DNA from: Lumbricus terrestris | Taxonomy: Eukaryota; Annelida; Clitellata; Crassiclitellata; Lumbricidae | Direction of reading: 5' to 3' | NCBI GenBank assembly: GCA_949752735.1 | Contig: OX457040.1 | Coordinates: 4,865,870 to 4,929,869, forward strand | Length of the DNA stretch: 64,000 bases | Shown here: piece after piece, positions 42,084-52,740 of the stretch | Layout of the letters: the number at the start of each line of letters is the position of its first letter | Position numbering within the stretch: the stretch's first letter is position 1 | Notes under the pieces: model-generated | Told to the model about the DNA's origin: nothing | Database searches by the model: none | What the model saw: only the letters and a program-made list of their open reading frames with translations | Program-made: the position numbers and the translations under genes

Positions 42084-42400
42084 GTACTTTATATAGCGCC
42101 CCTTCAAGAACTCTACTCAGAGGCGCTCCCGACCCAAGCCCGGTCAAAAAGAAAAGTCTTAAGCAATCCATAGAAAGAGCCCGACGTGTTCCAAGGGTGG
42201 GAACGAAGGTTAGAGGGAAGGTCATTTCACACGGAAGGCCCAGTGACCGAAAATGCTCTGCACTGCCTAGTGGCAGTGCAGGCGTAAGGAACCATAAAGT
42301 CACCTCTAGAGGCCGAGCGCAGAGATCGGCGACCCACAGTAGTAGAGGTGAAAGTGAATAACTCACAGAGATAAGGTGTTGTGCCCAAGACACAGCGCCA
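42084..42400 (-). pseudogene. LINE ORF2: C-terminus and 3' tail
   Basis: YLCELFTFTSTTVGRRSLRS and TRQCRAFSVTGPSV match the C-terminal domain. A frameshift near 42225 is followed by the TGLGSGAPLS-type end, which in the other frame is the usual GSASE. The tail GAAGGGGCGCTATATAAAG follows. Confidence 0.88.
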
Positions 42401-42986
42401 AGCAAAAGAAGGAACCCTGAAGTGGATGCGGGACTGAACCGGAAGCCAGTGTAAGACATCACGAATGTAATCAGAGATGTAAGACGCCACCCACCAGGCG
42501 AGCAGCCGCCGGGAGGACCCACTCCAAACCACGCAGACGAACCTGAGGAAGGCCAAAGTAGAGAGAAGAGCAGTAATCCAATCGATTAGCAATAAAGGCA
42601 TGAACCAAGGTGGAAGCGGATGAGTAAGACAGAGAACGAGACACGACTCGCAACTGACGCAAATGGTAGTAGCAAGAACGACTCAAGGCCTTATGATGAT
42701 CAACAAAGGATAGCTCCTGGCCCAGGATAATACCCAGATTGCGCACAGAGGTGGAAAAACAAAGGTGGTGAAATCAGAGGCTAGAGACCCTAGATCTAGT
42801 TTAGCCAGCTGTTGACGAGTTCCAAGCCAGATATATTGAGTTTTTGAAGGGTTTAAACGGAGTCGTTTGGACGACATCCAAGCAGTAAGGCAGTCAGTGG
42901 CATGTGACATATTTCGGACAGCAGAGGCAGCTTGGTACGCTGAACAATGAGTGTAGGACTGCACATCATCCGCGTAAGAGCGACTC
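42380..42986 (-). pseudogene. LINE ORF2: RT catalytic box and connection
   Basis: The minus strand reads SRSYADDVQSYTHCSA, with the RT motif C YADD intact. Then come CLTAWMSSKRLRLNPSKTQY, NLGIILGQELSFVDHHKALS and FIANRLDYCSSLYFGLP. Order and spacing match L2/CR1 RT motifs 5-7 and the connection domain. Frame changes at about 42740 and 42600 break it. Confidence 0.9.
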
Positions 42987-42990
42987 TTAA

Positions 42991-44150
42991 CCCTCATCCT
43001 ACCAAGTGGGGTCCGTTCGGACCCCAAGCGCATAAACTGCTGTGCAACTTTTTTTCGATAAATGATTAAGAGTCGGCATTTTATGAATTTGTCTATAGGT
43101 CTGTCCTACATGATATGCTGTAGCCACTTTTTTGAAAAAAATTATTTTGAATTTTTAATATTTTTTTCTCTTTTGGGGTCCGAACGGGATTTCTGCAACT
43201 CTGCACTGCAATGTTTCGTTCTAGGACTGTTTTTCAAAGGACAATTCGTCAAGGTAATGTTATTTATGTACATAACCCAAAAAATACATGCATACATACA
43301 TACAAACATACACACAAACATACATACAAACATAAATGCACACATTCATATATCACGGATATATGTACATAAAAGTAAAACTACATGCATGCATACATGC
43401 ATGATGAATACTAACACATATTCAGACACGAATACAATCAAATATGCACACACATGCAAGCATACATACAAGCATACATACATTCATACATACATACAAA
43501 CATAAATGCATACATTCATGCACAAATACCTGCATGTTTGACAATTGTTTGCTTATCATGTATTTATGCACATTGATGTATGTATGAATGTATGTATGTT
43601 TGTATGTATGTCTGTATGTATGTATGTATGTATGTATGTATGTATGTATGTATGTATGTATGTATGTATGTATGTATGTATGTATGTATGTATGTATGTA
43701 TGTATGATACATATACATGTACATGCATACATACATACATACATACATACATACATACATACATACATGCATGTATGTATGTATGTATATATGTATGTAT
43801 GTATGTATGTATGATACATATACATGTACATGCATACATACATACATACATACATACATGCATACATACATTCACAGGCACATACATAATATTACATATA
43901 CATGTATATTATACATACATGCACCACTGCATGCATGCATACATACTTACCTACAAACATACATACATACATACATACATGCATTTATACAGACATGCAT
44001 ACATACATGCATAGGCTACATATATACATACATGCAATAATATATGTATGTTTGTGTTTATATATACAAGTATGTATGCATACATGTCTGGGGTCCGTTC
44101 GAACCCCAGTTGGTAAACAACGTATGTAAAACGTGTTGGTAGGATGAAGG
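42991..44150. mobile_element. piggyBac-like MITE 2 nested in the LINE (TTAA target)
   Basis: TTAA lies at 42987-42990 and 44151-44154. The inverted ends are CCCTCATCCTACCAA and CCTTCATCCTACCAA (reverse strand). A GC palindrome lies just inside each end (GGGGTCCGTTCGGACCCC at 43009; GGGGTCCGTTCGAACCCC at 44089). Removing the insert re-joins the RT reading frame across a single TTAA, which confirms the insertion point. The interior is mostly ATAC/TATG microsatellite (43260-44080). There is no transposase. Confidence 0.95.
43270..44080. repeat. (ATAC)n/(TATG)n complex microsatellite with inverted blocks
   Basis: Runs of CATA change strand to TATG at about 43575-43705, back to CATA at 43720-43770, then TATG at 43770-43812 and CATA again to 43865. 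ATACATATACATGTACATGC occurs twice (43707 and 43814). The alternating inverted blocks could form long hairpins. The Tyr/Val/Cys/Met ORFs are translations of this repeat. Confidence 0.95.
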
Positions 44151-44154
44151 TTAA

Positions 44155-44625
44155 GGAAACAAGAGGCAAGTAGGGCCTCTATGTCAGCCGTGAAGAGGAG
44201 GTAAAGAAGAGGCCCCAGGACGGAACCCTGGGGGAGGCCAAAAGAAGCATGACACCAAGGAGACCGAGTTGAGTGAAAGATAGTTGAGGTGGTGCGCTCC
44301 GATAGGTAGGAAGTGATCCATTCAAGTGGCAAATCCCTTATCCCAAAAGATAAGTAAAAATACCGGCCTATATCTAGACGGAACAGCCGGGTCCAATGCC
44401 GGCTGCTGAAGGATAGGAGTGATGATCGAGCGCTTCTGGGAAGACGGCAGGACCCCTTCACGAAGCGAAGTGTTGCAGAGAAGAGTGAGGAACGGCAGAA
44501 GGATGTCGATTGATTCCTGAATAAGGAACGGAGGAAGAGGATCTAGCTCCGAAGACTTGGGCGGCGAGGAGAGGATCAGACGGCGAAGATCACTGTCCGC
44601 AACCTCGGAGAGAGTGATGAAGCGT
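44155..44625 (-). pseudogene. LINE ORF2: N-terminal RT part, with deletion
   Basis: Frames give LRRLILSSPPKSSELDPLPP, then REGVLPSSQKRSIITPIL. After a break come SFGIRDLPLEWITSYLSERT and GLPQGSVLGPLLYLLFTADI. The LPQGSVLGP motif is RT block 4. The preceding palm segment that should carry the first catalytic aspartate (motif A) is missing between about 44340 and 44400, so this RT cannot be active. The frame ends at the piggyBac-like insertion. Confidence 0.88.
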
Positions 44626-45395
44626 CAGTCCGAAGAGGTGAAGATAGGAGGAAGAGATTGAGCAGTGTCGTGACGTATGGAGGAGATCTTAGACTCGTAG
44701 TAGTCAGCAAAAGCGGCAGCTGTGAAAGGTGCTTTCTGTAGACTGGAGGCCCGAGGCCGCCCAAGGAGATCCTTGAAGGTAGCCAAGAGCCGTCGAGAGT
44801 CTCCAGCACTGGAGATTAAGTTCTCCCAGTATTCGCTCTCCTTCTCCCTGTAACGTCGGTGGTTAGAACGTACGAAGAGTATCCAGGTAGACCTGTCTTC
44901 TGGAGAGCGCGTTCGTTGGTAGACACGCTCAAGTCGTCGAGCTTGACGGCGTAGAGAATGGCACTCTCCGTCAAACCAGGCAGAGAGAGGATGCGATCGA
45001 GTCTTTGCTGGGCGAACCGGAAGTAAGCGATCGACGATGTCGATCATTGAACGGTTGTAGATTTCGAAGAGGTCGGCAGTAGATTTACCATGTAAACGGT
45101 CCGGATCCGAGAAGGCCGAGACTGCTGTTAGCGACGTCGCAAAGGCCTGCCTGTCCAGATGTTTCCAACCACGAATCTGCCTCAAGGCGTACGTTGGCGC
45201 CTCATGTAGGAAAGGAAGACTTGCCACCACGAGGCCATGATCGGAGATGACCGGAGGACAGACGGTTACGGTCGGGACGCAGTCATCACGAGTGATGACC
45301 AGGTCCAGCCAACCACCAGCTTGATGAGTAGAGGCTGACATAATGTTGCGCCATATGCAGAGAATAAACAGTTCAGACTCAGAGAATAGCATTAA
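44620..45395 (-). pseudogene. LINE ORF2: endonuclease end and linker
   Basis: The open frame of 255 codons starts inside the endonuclease. THQAGGWLDLVITR and PPVISDHGLVVASLP are the last two conserved blocks of the apurinic-type endonuclease, with the catalytic Asp-His of SDH present. A basic linker with LSAWFDGECHSLRRQARRLE and TWILFVRSNHRRYREKESEY follows, typical of CR1/L2 proteins. The first ten or so residues (MLFSESELFIL) are probably a chance start after truncation. Confidence 0.9.
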
Positions 45396-45670
45396 GTCGG
45401 ATATATACTAGTCAGTAGATTGAGCCATAGTTATATTGTTGCTAAAATTATTTTATTGCCGTTATAATGTTATTTAGTTGAGTAGCAAAAATCCAAGTAA
45501 AAAATCCAAGGCCCTGTGAAAAAGGAAAATATCCAAAGATACGATTGAAAAGCCAAGTTCTCGTGAAAAAGCCAAGCAGCAGAAACACTGACTATTATAA
45601 TTTTTATTATACGTTTCACCTATAGAATTTGGAAAAAGACACTCAATAAAAATGTTTTCGGTCACTTCTT

Positions 45671-45706
45671 TATATAAATTCGGTGCAAATGTTTTACAGG
45701 TGTACT
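45671..45706 (+). promoter_or_regulatory. TATATAAA + TTTTACAGGTGT motif
   Basis: TATATAAATTCGG lies exactly 30 bp before GG in AATGTTTTACAGGTGTACTA. A reverse A/R box begins 15 bp after it. Confidence 0.68.
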
Positions 45707-45717
45707 AGAAAACACTC

Positions 45718-45810
45718 CTGTTTAACGTCGCTGTATCATCTACGAAGACCATTAGCGACGCCCTCCTCCTTTTCAGGCGTGGGACTGGCACTGAACAGAC
45801 GATATGCAAA
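45718..45810 (-). repeat. A/R box (reverse)
   Basis: The plus strand reads GTTTAACGTCGCTGTATCAT, ACGAAGACCATTAGCGACGC, CCTCCTCCTTTTCAGGCGTG and GGACTGGCACTGAAC. Confidence 0.8.
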
Positions 45811-46184
45811 GCCTGGACATCCAGTGGCGGTGGTAACGCTGCCCTTGCGTGCTTGGTCGTCGACCCTTATCTCCGTAGAAGTCAGAGTCGGCTAGAGTTC
45901 CTCGCCACGACAAGGCGTACAATGCATCGGACATTCACACCGTCGAGTGGACCTACATGTATGAGTCAGTCACTCAAACGGCGCTTAGACATAGTGAGGA
46001 ACAGGAACGCAGATTATATTATTTTCGAACTATGGACAACACTTAGTAATAAAAGTTAAACCTTCTCGCAGTTTATATAATTATACTTGACTACGTAGAT
46101 CATCTTTTTTCAAAGCTTTGTCGTTAAACAGAAAGGAGAGTAGCCTACACAATCGTGGAACTTGAGAATATACAAGTCTACGGT

Positions 46185-46223
<39 letters not shown>

Positions 46224-47330
46224 GTCATCATCATCATTAATGATGCTGAAATTCAGTCAATTATTTCTTACCAGTTTTTAACGGAAAGGAATTGAAATAC
46301 GATATTTCAAAGACAGTAGAACAGTGATTTCGTTCCATTCAACCAACACCTAAGGTTCTTCAAACTGCATCACTCTTGAACAATCGAGAAAAAAGTTGTT
46401 AATTCGCGCTTGGCTCTCCAATGGCGCTTTAGAAGTTAGGAGAATAATATTACGATGACATTTTCAGAAACGTCTAACCATCAAACTGGTTGAGGTGATC
46501 GTTAATCGAAAACAACATACAAGAAGAGCTGCTAAACGTACAGCATCCATCAACGAAACAGACGTAATGGTCGCACTACGTCCATCGTAGAGGAGTTTAT
46601 CGTTTGGTTTGACAGCAGCGAAACAATCAATTGGCTAACTGAGTTCCATGGCCAAGTCTATTCAACTTCACACAAAAATACAAATATTTTCAATGTCTGA
46701 AGGAAATGATTCACAGGTGAAATTGATTGGCTTGTCGATGTCCAACCACTTTTAATTTATATGAATGTGCCAATGTTTGTTTGAATATATGTATATCATA
46801 GACGTCCTTCTATATTATTGAGCTTTGATTTAATCTGACAAAGACGCTGCACAATAAACAAGAATGCTTGGGTATAGTGGGAGTGAATGCAAGTTGGCGA
46901 GGCTAACTGGATTATTTCCACATGATCATCTACGATGATGGGAACATAATTGATTTGTCCACACCGTACTGTTTGATAACACCTACGTTCTAGCACAAAA
47001 TCAAGCATCAAACTAAATTCCAAGTTTACCAACAATTATCTCAAGATTTGTTAAATGTCGCCATCTCTTTTCCGTTTTGTTTTAAAGTCTTAGTATTTCC
47101 CTAACATGATTGTTTATAGATTAATATCCATACATTCTGACGGCGTGCAATTTGAGGTCCTCAATTGTTCTATTTCTGTCTGTGTAGTTGATACAGTTAT
47201 GTATACGGATTAATAGTTTTACGACAGCCAGTGTTTATGGCATAATATTATTCCGTTGCCGTCGTCGGAATCTATTCTGATACAATTGTTACAATTCCAG
47301 TGGATTTAACTCATTTTTAGATTGAAGATG
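45810..47330. other. Unassigned DNA
   Basis: Contains the (CAT)n tract and otherwise no recognised gene or repeat boundary. GACAGCAGCG and similar words do not build a reading frame. Confidence 0.4.
46186..46245 (+). repeat. (CAT)n microsatellite
   Basis: About 18 CAT triplets. Confidence 0.97.
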
Positions 47331-47336
47331 AAATTA

Positions 47337-47405
47337 TTTATAAGCTCAAAACAAACATTTTAAAGGTGTTGAAATTGATATCATTCGGCAACTTTATTAG
47401 ACCAC
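47337..47405 (+). promoter_or_regulatory. TTTATAAGC + TTTTAAAGGTGT motif with duplicated downstream
   Basis: TTTATAAGCTC lies exactly 30 bp before GG in CATTTTAAAGGTGTTGAA. The following GAAATTGATATCATTCGGCA, ACTTTATTAGACCAC matches 49300-49340, so this and the 49.29-kb copy are duplicates. Confidence 0.7.
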
Positions 47406-47684
47406 ATCATCAATATTCTGCATTATTGTAGTCGTTGATCATCAACCAATTTGGCAAAACGCAACATGGTACAAACGCAACATGGTACAAGCGCAACATG
47501 GTATCTCGATCTACAAATGTAATCAAAACAAATGAATAGTTTTTATGTCTCCGTAAAACTCAAATTAATTTACTCGAACGCGACCGATTTGTCTCTGTGG
47601 CGGAAAATCTAAGGAGAGAAAAATATTTTTAGCTTGATTAAATTTTATGCAAGGCACACTCGTTTAATCAATTCAAGAATTCAT

Positions 47685-47805
47685 TCGTTTATTCGTTCGT
47701 TCGTTCATTCATTCATTCAATCAATCAATCAATCATACGTTCGTTCGTTCGTTTGTTCGTTCATTCATTCTTTCATGCATTCATTCATTCATTCATTCTT
47801 GCTGC
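47685..47805 (+). repeat. (ATTC/GTTC/AATC)n tetranucleotide tract
   Basis: Imperfect TTCATTCATTCG runs. The Ser/Phe/His ORF is an artefact. Confidence 0.93.
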
Positions 47806-47825
47806 TTTCACTGTTTAGTGATTCG

Positions 47826-47910
47826 TTGTGTTCTTTAACATCATTTACGTCCCCTCCTCCTCTTTCTTTCTGCCGCCCTGGGCCTGGCACTACCGGACTC
47901 TTTTCTCGTA
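47826..47910 (-). repeat. Diverged A/R box (reverse)
   Basis: Reads TGTTCTTTAACATCATTTAC, GTCCCCTCCTCCTC and GGGCCTGGCACTACCGG. Confidence 0.45.
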
Positions 47911-48163
47911 GAGTGTGGCAGTGGCTGTTTGTCTACATGCTGTTTAACGACGCTGCTTCGTAAGTATCAACTAATTATATCCTTGAGCCTTGAGACTCGC
48001 CATGCCACAGGTCTGTTGTGTTGGAGTTAGTAGTGGCGGCGCTTTTGCCGTTCGAAATGAGTTTAAAGAGAGCATTTATAGCAACGCAGCGTAGATTTTC
48101 ACAGAGGTTTCCACCGATAGTGAAGCCGCCGAACATTGACCACGGAAGTCCATTGACGAAATA

Positions 48164-48200
48164 TTATATTCAGTGTTACCAAATATTTTAAGGTGTCTAA
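48164..48200 (+). promoter_or_regulatory. TATATTC + ATTTTAAGGTGTCTAAA motif
   Basis: TATATTCAGTG lies 29 bp before GG. Confidence 0.6.
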
Positions 48201-48795
48201 ATGGAACGAATCTTATGTATGTAAAATCCAGAGTGACGTATAATTTGCTACCTTACTGAAGCGTCAGACGGATTTCTCCCCTACTTCTATAGCAGCGAAA
48301 TTATGGGCGTACATTATGGAAATCACACGTACATGCATGCACATAGTCACATTCATCTTTACAGGCATAGATAGAGTTCACCTCTCCTGCCGTCGTTGCG
48401 AAAACGCAACGTCCTGAAACTAGGTCACAACAAAAATAATTTAAATAAAATTGCACTCTCAGAAGTCTATTGGCATCATATTGGTGATAATATTTATACT
48501 ATCAGCCACAGCTTGATGCGTTGGCTATTTCTCATAGCAGCGATAAATGGGCTAATAGTTTTAAAGCTATTATAGGAGCCAAAAACCGAAATGAATAATT
48601 TCTGAATTCACGCAACTTATCCTTTGTATTTTCCCACATAATAAGTGTTCGAGCCCCAATCTAATTTTAGCATGTAGCAGTGTGTAACACCATCTATCAT
48701 GGACAACCGGCTGACCGAACTGGCTGTCTGGAACGGGTCATCCGCTTTTCGACGCGTCTTGTTCGCCAGTAGTAGTAGGCTAGTAGTTGCAATTT

Positions 48796-48875
48796 AATGT
48801 CACTGTGTGGTAACAAAGACCATTAGCGACGCCCTCCTCCTTTATCCAGGCTTGGGACTGCCACTGGCAGATTTA
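48796..48875 (-). repeat. A/R box (reverse)
   Basis: The plus strand reads TTTAATGTCACTGTGTGGTA, ACAAAGACCATTAGCGACGC, CCTCCTCCTTTATCCAGGCT and TGGGACTGCCACTGG. It lies 30 bp upstream of a TATA/GGTGT motif. Confidence 0.82.
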
Positions 48876-48889
48876 GAAAAATTGTCGAA

Positions 48890-49215
48890 TTTCCAAAAGT
48901 TGATTATAAAATAAACATGGAAATAAAAATTAAGGTGTGCGTAGAGCTAATTAACACGTTGGTCCGCATCGCTTTGCCACATACTGTGACATTCAAAACA
49001 CCGTGGACTTGTGTTACCGTACCGTACTAATCGGCAGCTTAACCTTATGGTAGCCCTCCCATTTATCCGTGATTGGGACTGGCGATATCTCATTATTTTA
49101 TGGCATCTAAGGCTTTTGGGAAAATATTTATTTAGTGAACAGCGTTTAAGCGACATCTTGGGTTATCGACGGTTGATCCGAACAATGTCTGCTCTACTTG
49201 CGTCCATTAATCAGC
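48890..49215 (+). repeat. Duplicated segment, copy 1 (contains GGTGT motif at 48905-48940)
   Basis: Matches 49585-49910 over about 300 bp. Shared words include GTGTGC, CCGCATCGCTTTGCCACATA, CTGTG, CTAATCGGCA, CTTAACC, GGGAAAATATTTATTTAGTG, GCGACATC and GTTATCGACGGTTGAT. Its TATAAAATAAAC lies 31 bp before GG of AAATTAAGGTGTGCG. The segment also holds an A/R-like TAGCCCTCCCATTTATCCGT, GATTGGGACTGG. Confidence 0.85.
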
Positions 49216-49284
49216 CAGGCCGGGGGTGGGGAGGGGACGGGAACGGGAACGGGACGGGGAAGGGGGAGGGGAAAGGCTACTTAA

Positions 49285-49340
49285 AACACACATTTTAAAG
49301 GTGTTGAAATTGATATTCTTCGGCAACTTAATTAGACCAC
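49285..49340 (+). repeat. Duplicate of the 47.35-kb motif and downstream
   Basis: ACACATTTTAAAGGTGTTGA and AATTGATATTCTTCGGCAAC, TTAATTAGACCACG. The TATA box is not preserved in this copy. Confidence 0.8.
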
Positions 49341-49487
49341 GTCGACTTTTTATGTCAACCCTACCATGATATGATGATAATTATATTTCTCTTCAAAAGT
49401 GTGTAAAACTAAAATAAAATTCAACTAACTGCTGAATGCTCTTCAGTGAATATAACAGTTATAAGAAGTCCTGAATGAATAAAAATC

Positions 49488-49578
49488 GCTCTCAAGTGCT
49501 GTAATACGCCGAGCAAATTTCTGTCCAGGGTAGCGGCCTTTGTTGTCATAGACCCTGGTCAAATCGGATCCATCCATC
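49488..49578 (-). repeat. C box copy 4
   Basis: The minus strand has GATGGATCCGATTTGACCAG, GGTCTATGACAACAAAGGCC, GCTACCCTGGACAGAAATTT and GCTCGGCGTATTACAGCACT. The stem CCAGGGT/ACCCTGG is intact. Confidence 0.93.
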
Positions 49579-49584
49579 CTGAAT

Positions 49585-49910
49585 GAATCATCGAAATTCT
49601 GTTCGAAAAAACCCAAAATATGATCATAAAAGGAGATGGAAATGAAAATAAAGGTGTGCTCCGCATCGCTTTGCCACATACTGTGGCATTGACAAACCAC
49701 TCATAATTATTACCGCACCGTGCTAATCGGCAACTTAACCATTTGGTAGCCATCCCATTTACCGTGATTTGGACTGGTGATATCTAATTATTTTACGGCA
49801 GCTAAGGCTATTGGGAAAATGTTTATTTGGTGAACAGCATTTTAGCGACATCATAGGTTATCGACGGTTGATGAGGACAATGGGTTGTCTGATATAATTG
49901 CGTCCATTGA
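49585..49910 (+). repeat. Duplicated segment, copy 2 (contains GGTGT motif near 49652)
   Basis: See copy 1 at 48890. The motif reads CATAAAAGGAG with GG of AAATAAAGGTGTGC 30 bp later. The TATA box is mutated to CATAAAA. Confidence 0.85.
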
Positions 49911-50244
49911 TCAGTTGCAATGAGTTAACCGGTCGCACATTGTTCGATGGGAGGATGAAATGGAAGGGAACAGTTCTGACCTCTCGACCTTTCACGCCGA
50001 GTTTATGGTAGTGAAGTCGCTTCTGCTTAATATAAATTTAATATCAATTGACCAACGCTGCTGTTCAACAACAACATTTAAATTTTAAAAATTTATCAGC
50101 TGGGGTGCTGCTTCATAGATCACAAATAGAATTCCATGTGAGGTGAGTTAAGGACTAAACGGAGGTTCGAGACACAGATTATTATTGCGACTGAAAAAAC
50201 GCATTCGAATAGATTGATGACGACATCTAGTGAGGTTAAAGGGC

Positions 50245-50352
50245 GGGAAACAATGTGTGTGTGTGTGTATGCGTGTGAGTATGTGGTGGTGCCAGTCCCA
50301 AGACTGAATAATGGAGGGAGAGGACGGGATTCGTCTATGTTGTGAAACAGTG
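50245..50352 (+). repeat. Short TG run and A/R box, paralogue of 39.37-39.56 kb
   Basis: GGGAAACAATGTGTGTG, GAGTATGTGGTGGTGCCAGT, CCCAAGACTGAATAATGG and TGTTGTGAAACAGTG. Same order as at 39350-39570, but with about 9 TG repeats instead of about 50. Confidence 0.8.
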
Positions 50353-50426
50353 TCGGCGGAGTTGTGCGACTATTATAACTGACGTCACTGATAACTTCAT
50401 ATGATCATTTCCGTTGCTCTCAGAAG

Positions 50427-50464
50427 TATTTATAGCAATAATTAAACTAATTAAAAGGTGCCAA
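50427..50464 (+). promoter_or_regulatory. TATTTATAGC + AATTAAAAGGTG motif
   Basis: TATTTATAGCAAT lies 32 bp before GG in CTAATTAAAAGGTGCCAAA. It faces an inverted motif at 50524 (ACAGGTGTCGAAA on the minus strand), 68 bp away. Confidence 0.62.
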
Positions 50465-50593
50465 AATATCTTTGCACTGATTGTAATGTTATTCAGCCGT
50501 CACTGAACGTAGGCTAAATTTCGACACCTGTAAAAAGCTTTTGATTTGAGGTCTAAGTTTTCGAGTTTCGTCATAAAACTTCAAAAGAAGAAA

Positions 50594-50683
50594 GCTCTTG
50601 AGTGCTGTAATACGCCGAGCAAATTTCTGTCCAGGGTTACGGCCTCTGTTGTCATAGACCCTGGTCAAATCGGATCCATCCAT
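50594..50683 (-). repeat. C box copy 5
   Basis: Near-identical to copy 4. The stem is intact. On the minus strand a TTTTTACAGGTGTCG motif follows about 65 bp downstream (50524-50540). Confidence 0.93.
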
Positions 50684-50689
50684 AAATCA

Positions 50690-51565
50690 GATGTAGTTCG
50701 TAACTTCGTTTCTTCTTAGTGTAGAATTGTTCAAATAGGGCGTACATGCACAAGCAAAAGGGAGGCATATTTTTTCTGGGTTCATTTAAACTGAATTTCT
50801 AATCTTAACTACAATTTTACTTGTGGCATAAATGGAAACAGAATTCTCTTCTCGAGTCCACAATCACGACAGCTCGATATAAGACTTACTAAACAAACAT
50901 CTTTAGCATAATATGAAAGATGGAAAACGATGAACTCTGTTGCTTACGTAATACGTGTGTCACGTTCAATACTTGTTACCATCTTTCGTCTTTTTAACAC
51001 ACACGTGTTCCATTGTCAATGTAAACGCTGAATTTGATGCTATCGATAACATATGGATGCGTCTCCATTTACTGGGTTCCACGTGTGTGCTTGGGTCCAC
51101 CATCCGAAACAGACTTTAATTTTATATTTATTGCTCGCGCTATCGCTTGATTAATAATATTAATAGTCTTTCATTTAATATTATTACAAGAGCAAAAAGC
51201 CATTTAATCCTTCATTGACTCAATTGACTGGTACTATGTTTATAAAGTTCTTGATGAAATAAGACTCAACATAATATTTTTAGCAAAATATTTTGCCGCA
51301 AAAGGCCATTCACAACAATGGAAAAAACTATTTTTTCGAAAGTCTTCACGACATTTGGCTGTTTCCGATTAAAGATGCAGTTGACGCTTACATTCTTAAA
51401 GAACCATTGAACACCTAGAAAATAAATACAAGCCAGAGTATAAATATTCGACTGTTTCCTATGTTTCATTGGGACATTTCATTGGTAACCACATTTGGTT
51501 GAGGCGCTTGTAAGTCGCGCAAAGTAAAATAATCTCCTGCTGCAGAATTAATTTTCCTCCAATCC
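50690..51565. other. Unassigned AT-rich DNA
   Basis: No gene, motif copy or repeat was recognised. It is one of the few stretches of over 800 bp free of the TATA/GGTGT motif and its modules. Confidence 0.4.
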
Positions 51566-51569
51566 CAAG

Positions 51570-51645
51570 GTGTGGCCGTGCCAGTCTCACACCCGAAGAA
51601 TGGAGGAGGGTGACGCCAATCATCACTGCGCCGTTCTCACTATTC
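51570..51645 (+). repeat. A/R box, diverged
   Basis: Reads GTGCCAGTCTCACACCCGAA, GAATGGAGGAGGGTGACGCC and AATCATCACTGCGCCGTTCT. Confidence 0.65.
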
Positions 51646-51849
51646 ACTGCGATAACAAACGACAAGAATGTTCTTCACCGTTGGCGAAATACAGGTCGTG
51701 GTGCTGATTGCTTATAAGCCGGTCCCAGACCAAAAGCTTTTTAAAGCTGTGATGAGAGTTAGGAGTCCATTTTGGCCATTTGCTGTCTGCAACTGAGTTG
51801 TTTCCAGCTTTTGAAGCTAAACTTAAATCCACCACCAGTCCTTGCACGT

Positions 51850-51940
51850 TGGCAATGCCAGACAAAAACCTGGATAAAGGAGGAGGGCGACGCTAATAAC
51901 CTTTTGTTAAGACACTGCGCCGTTGAACGTTAACCACTGC
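51850..51940 (+). repeat. A/R box
   Basis: Reads GGCAATGCCAGACAAAAACC, TGGATAAAGGAGGAGGGCGA, CGCTAATAACCTTTTGTTAA and GACACTGCGCCGTTGAACG. Confidence 0.78.
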
Positions 51941-52011
51941 TGCCAGTGAAGTATCTTGAAGCGATCTTAATTGACGCTGGGACATGGGAATAAATACCCA
52001 GACGATTCAGC

Positions 52012-52092
52012 ACGCGCACGCGCACACAAACACACTCACTCATGCACACACGCACACCCACACTAACACACACACACACACACAGTCACACA
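52012..52092 (+). repeat. (CA)-rich microsatellite
   Basis: Interrupted ACACACGC/ACACTCAC run. Confidence 0.93.
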
Positions 52093-52699
52093 CGCACAAA
52101 TACATACCCACAGTCACACTGAAAATGTGTATGAATATCGACGTTAGCAGACTGTCACGTGACAAGATGTTATTGAAAATGAACCAAATAACAATTATGT
52201 CAGAACTGTAGCCTAGGCCTACTTACCAATTTGAACAGTTCTAACTTTTAATTAAATATTGAAAAACTTTGTGAGTCTATAATATAACCACATAATCGAT
52301 CGCAATGGGAATATCCTGATTATGCACCTTTATAACGCAGCGTTATGTATATGTAAAAACCGCTACCAATATTAGCTTGTACTAAGCCAAACCAATTTGT
52401 ACCGACTGCAACAGCCTCTGTATAATCGGTCTCTAAAAGATGTCGTTGGACTCTGGATTCCTCCTCATCCTCAGTGAATTACTACAGACTCTACATTTTC
52501 ATAGATTGAATTCTTCTGATTATTAATGTGATTAACATCTTCCTGCTTTCATCCCCATACTTGGACTCTGACTGCCCGAGTAGTGTCTTATTTATAATTA
52601 TTATGTGTGCTACGGAGAAGATAATCGGTGATAGTGAGCAAGCTTTCTTTTTTATAATACCGTAGAACCCGGAGGAGCATTGAGAATTGACGTCAACAA

Positions 52700-52740
52700 G
52701 TTAATATTGACAAGAAATTACTTTTAAAAAGGTGTCTAAA
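52700..52740 (+). promoter_or_regulatory. TTTTAAAAAGGTGTCTAAA motif
   Basis: TTAATATTGAC lies about 32 bp before GG. The TATA box is weak. An inverted motif with TATACATA lies at 52321-52352 (minus strand). Confidence 0.5.

Larger units (their letters stand above)
42084..45400 (-). mobile_element. Longest L2/CR1-like LINE copy, interrupted
   Basis: 5'-truncated element on the minus strand. In order it holds the end of the AP-endonuclease domain (45392 down to about 45200), a linker, RT motifs, the connection region and C-terminus, the tail GAAGGGGCGCTATATAAAG, and the (GATA)n tail at 41393-42083. A piggyBac-like MITE (42991-44150) splits the RT. There are several frame changes and an internal deletion in the RT. 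It is nonfunctional but the most informative member of the dominant LINE family here. Confidence 0.93.
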
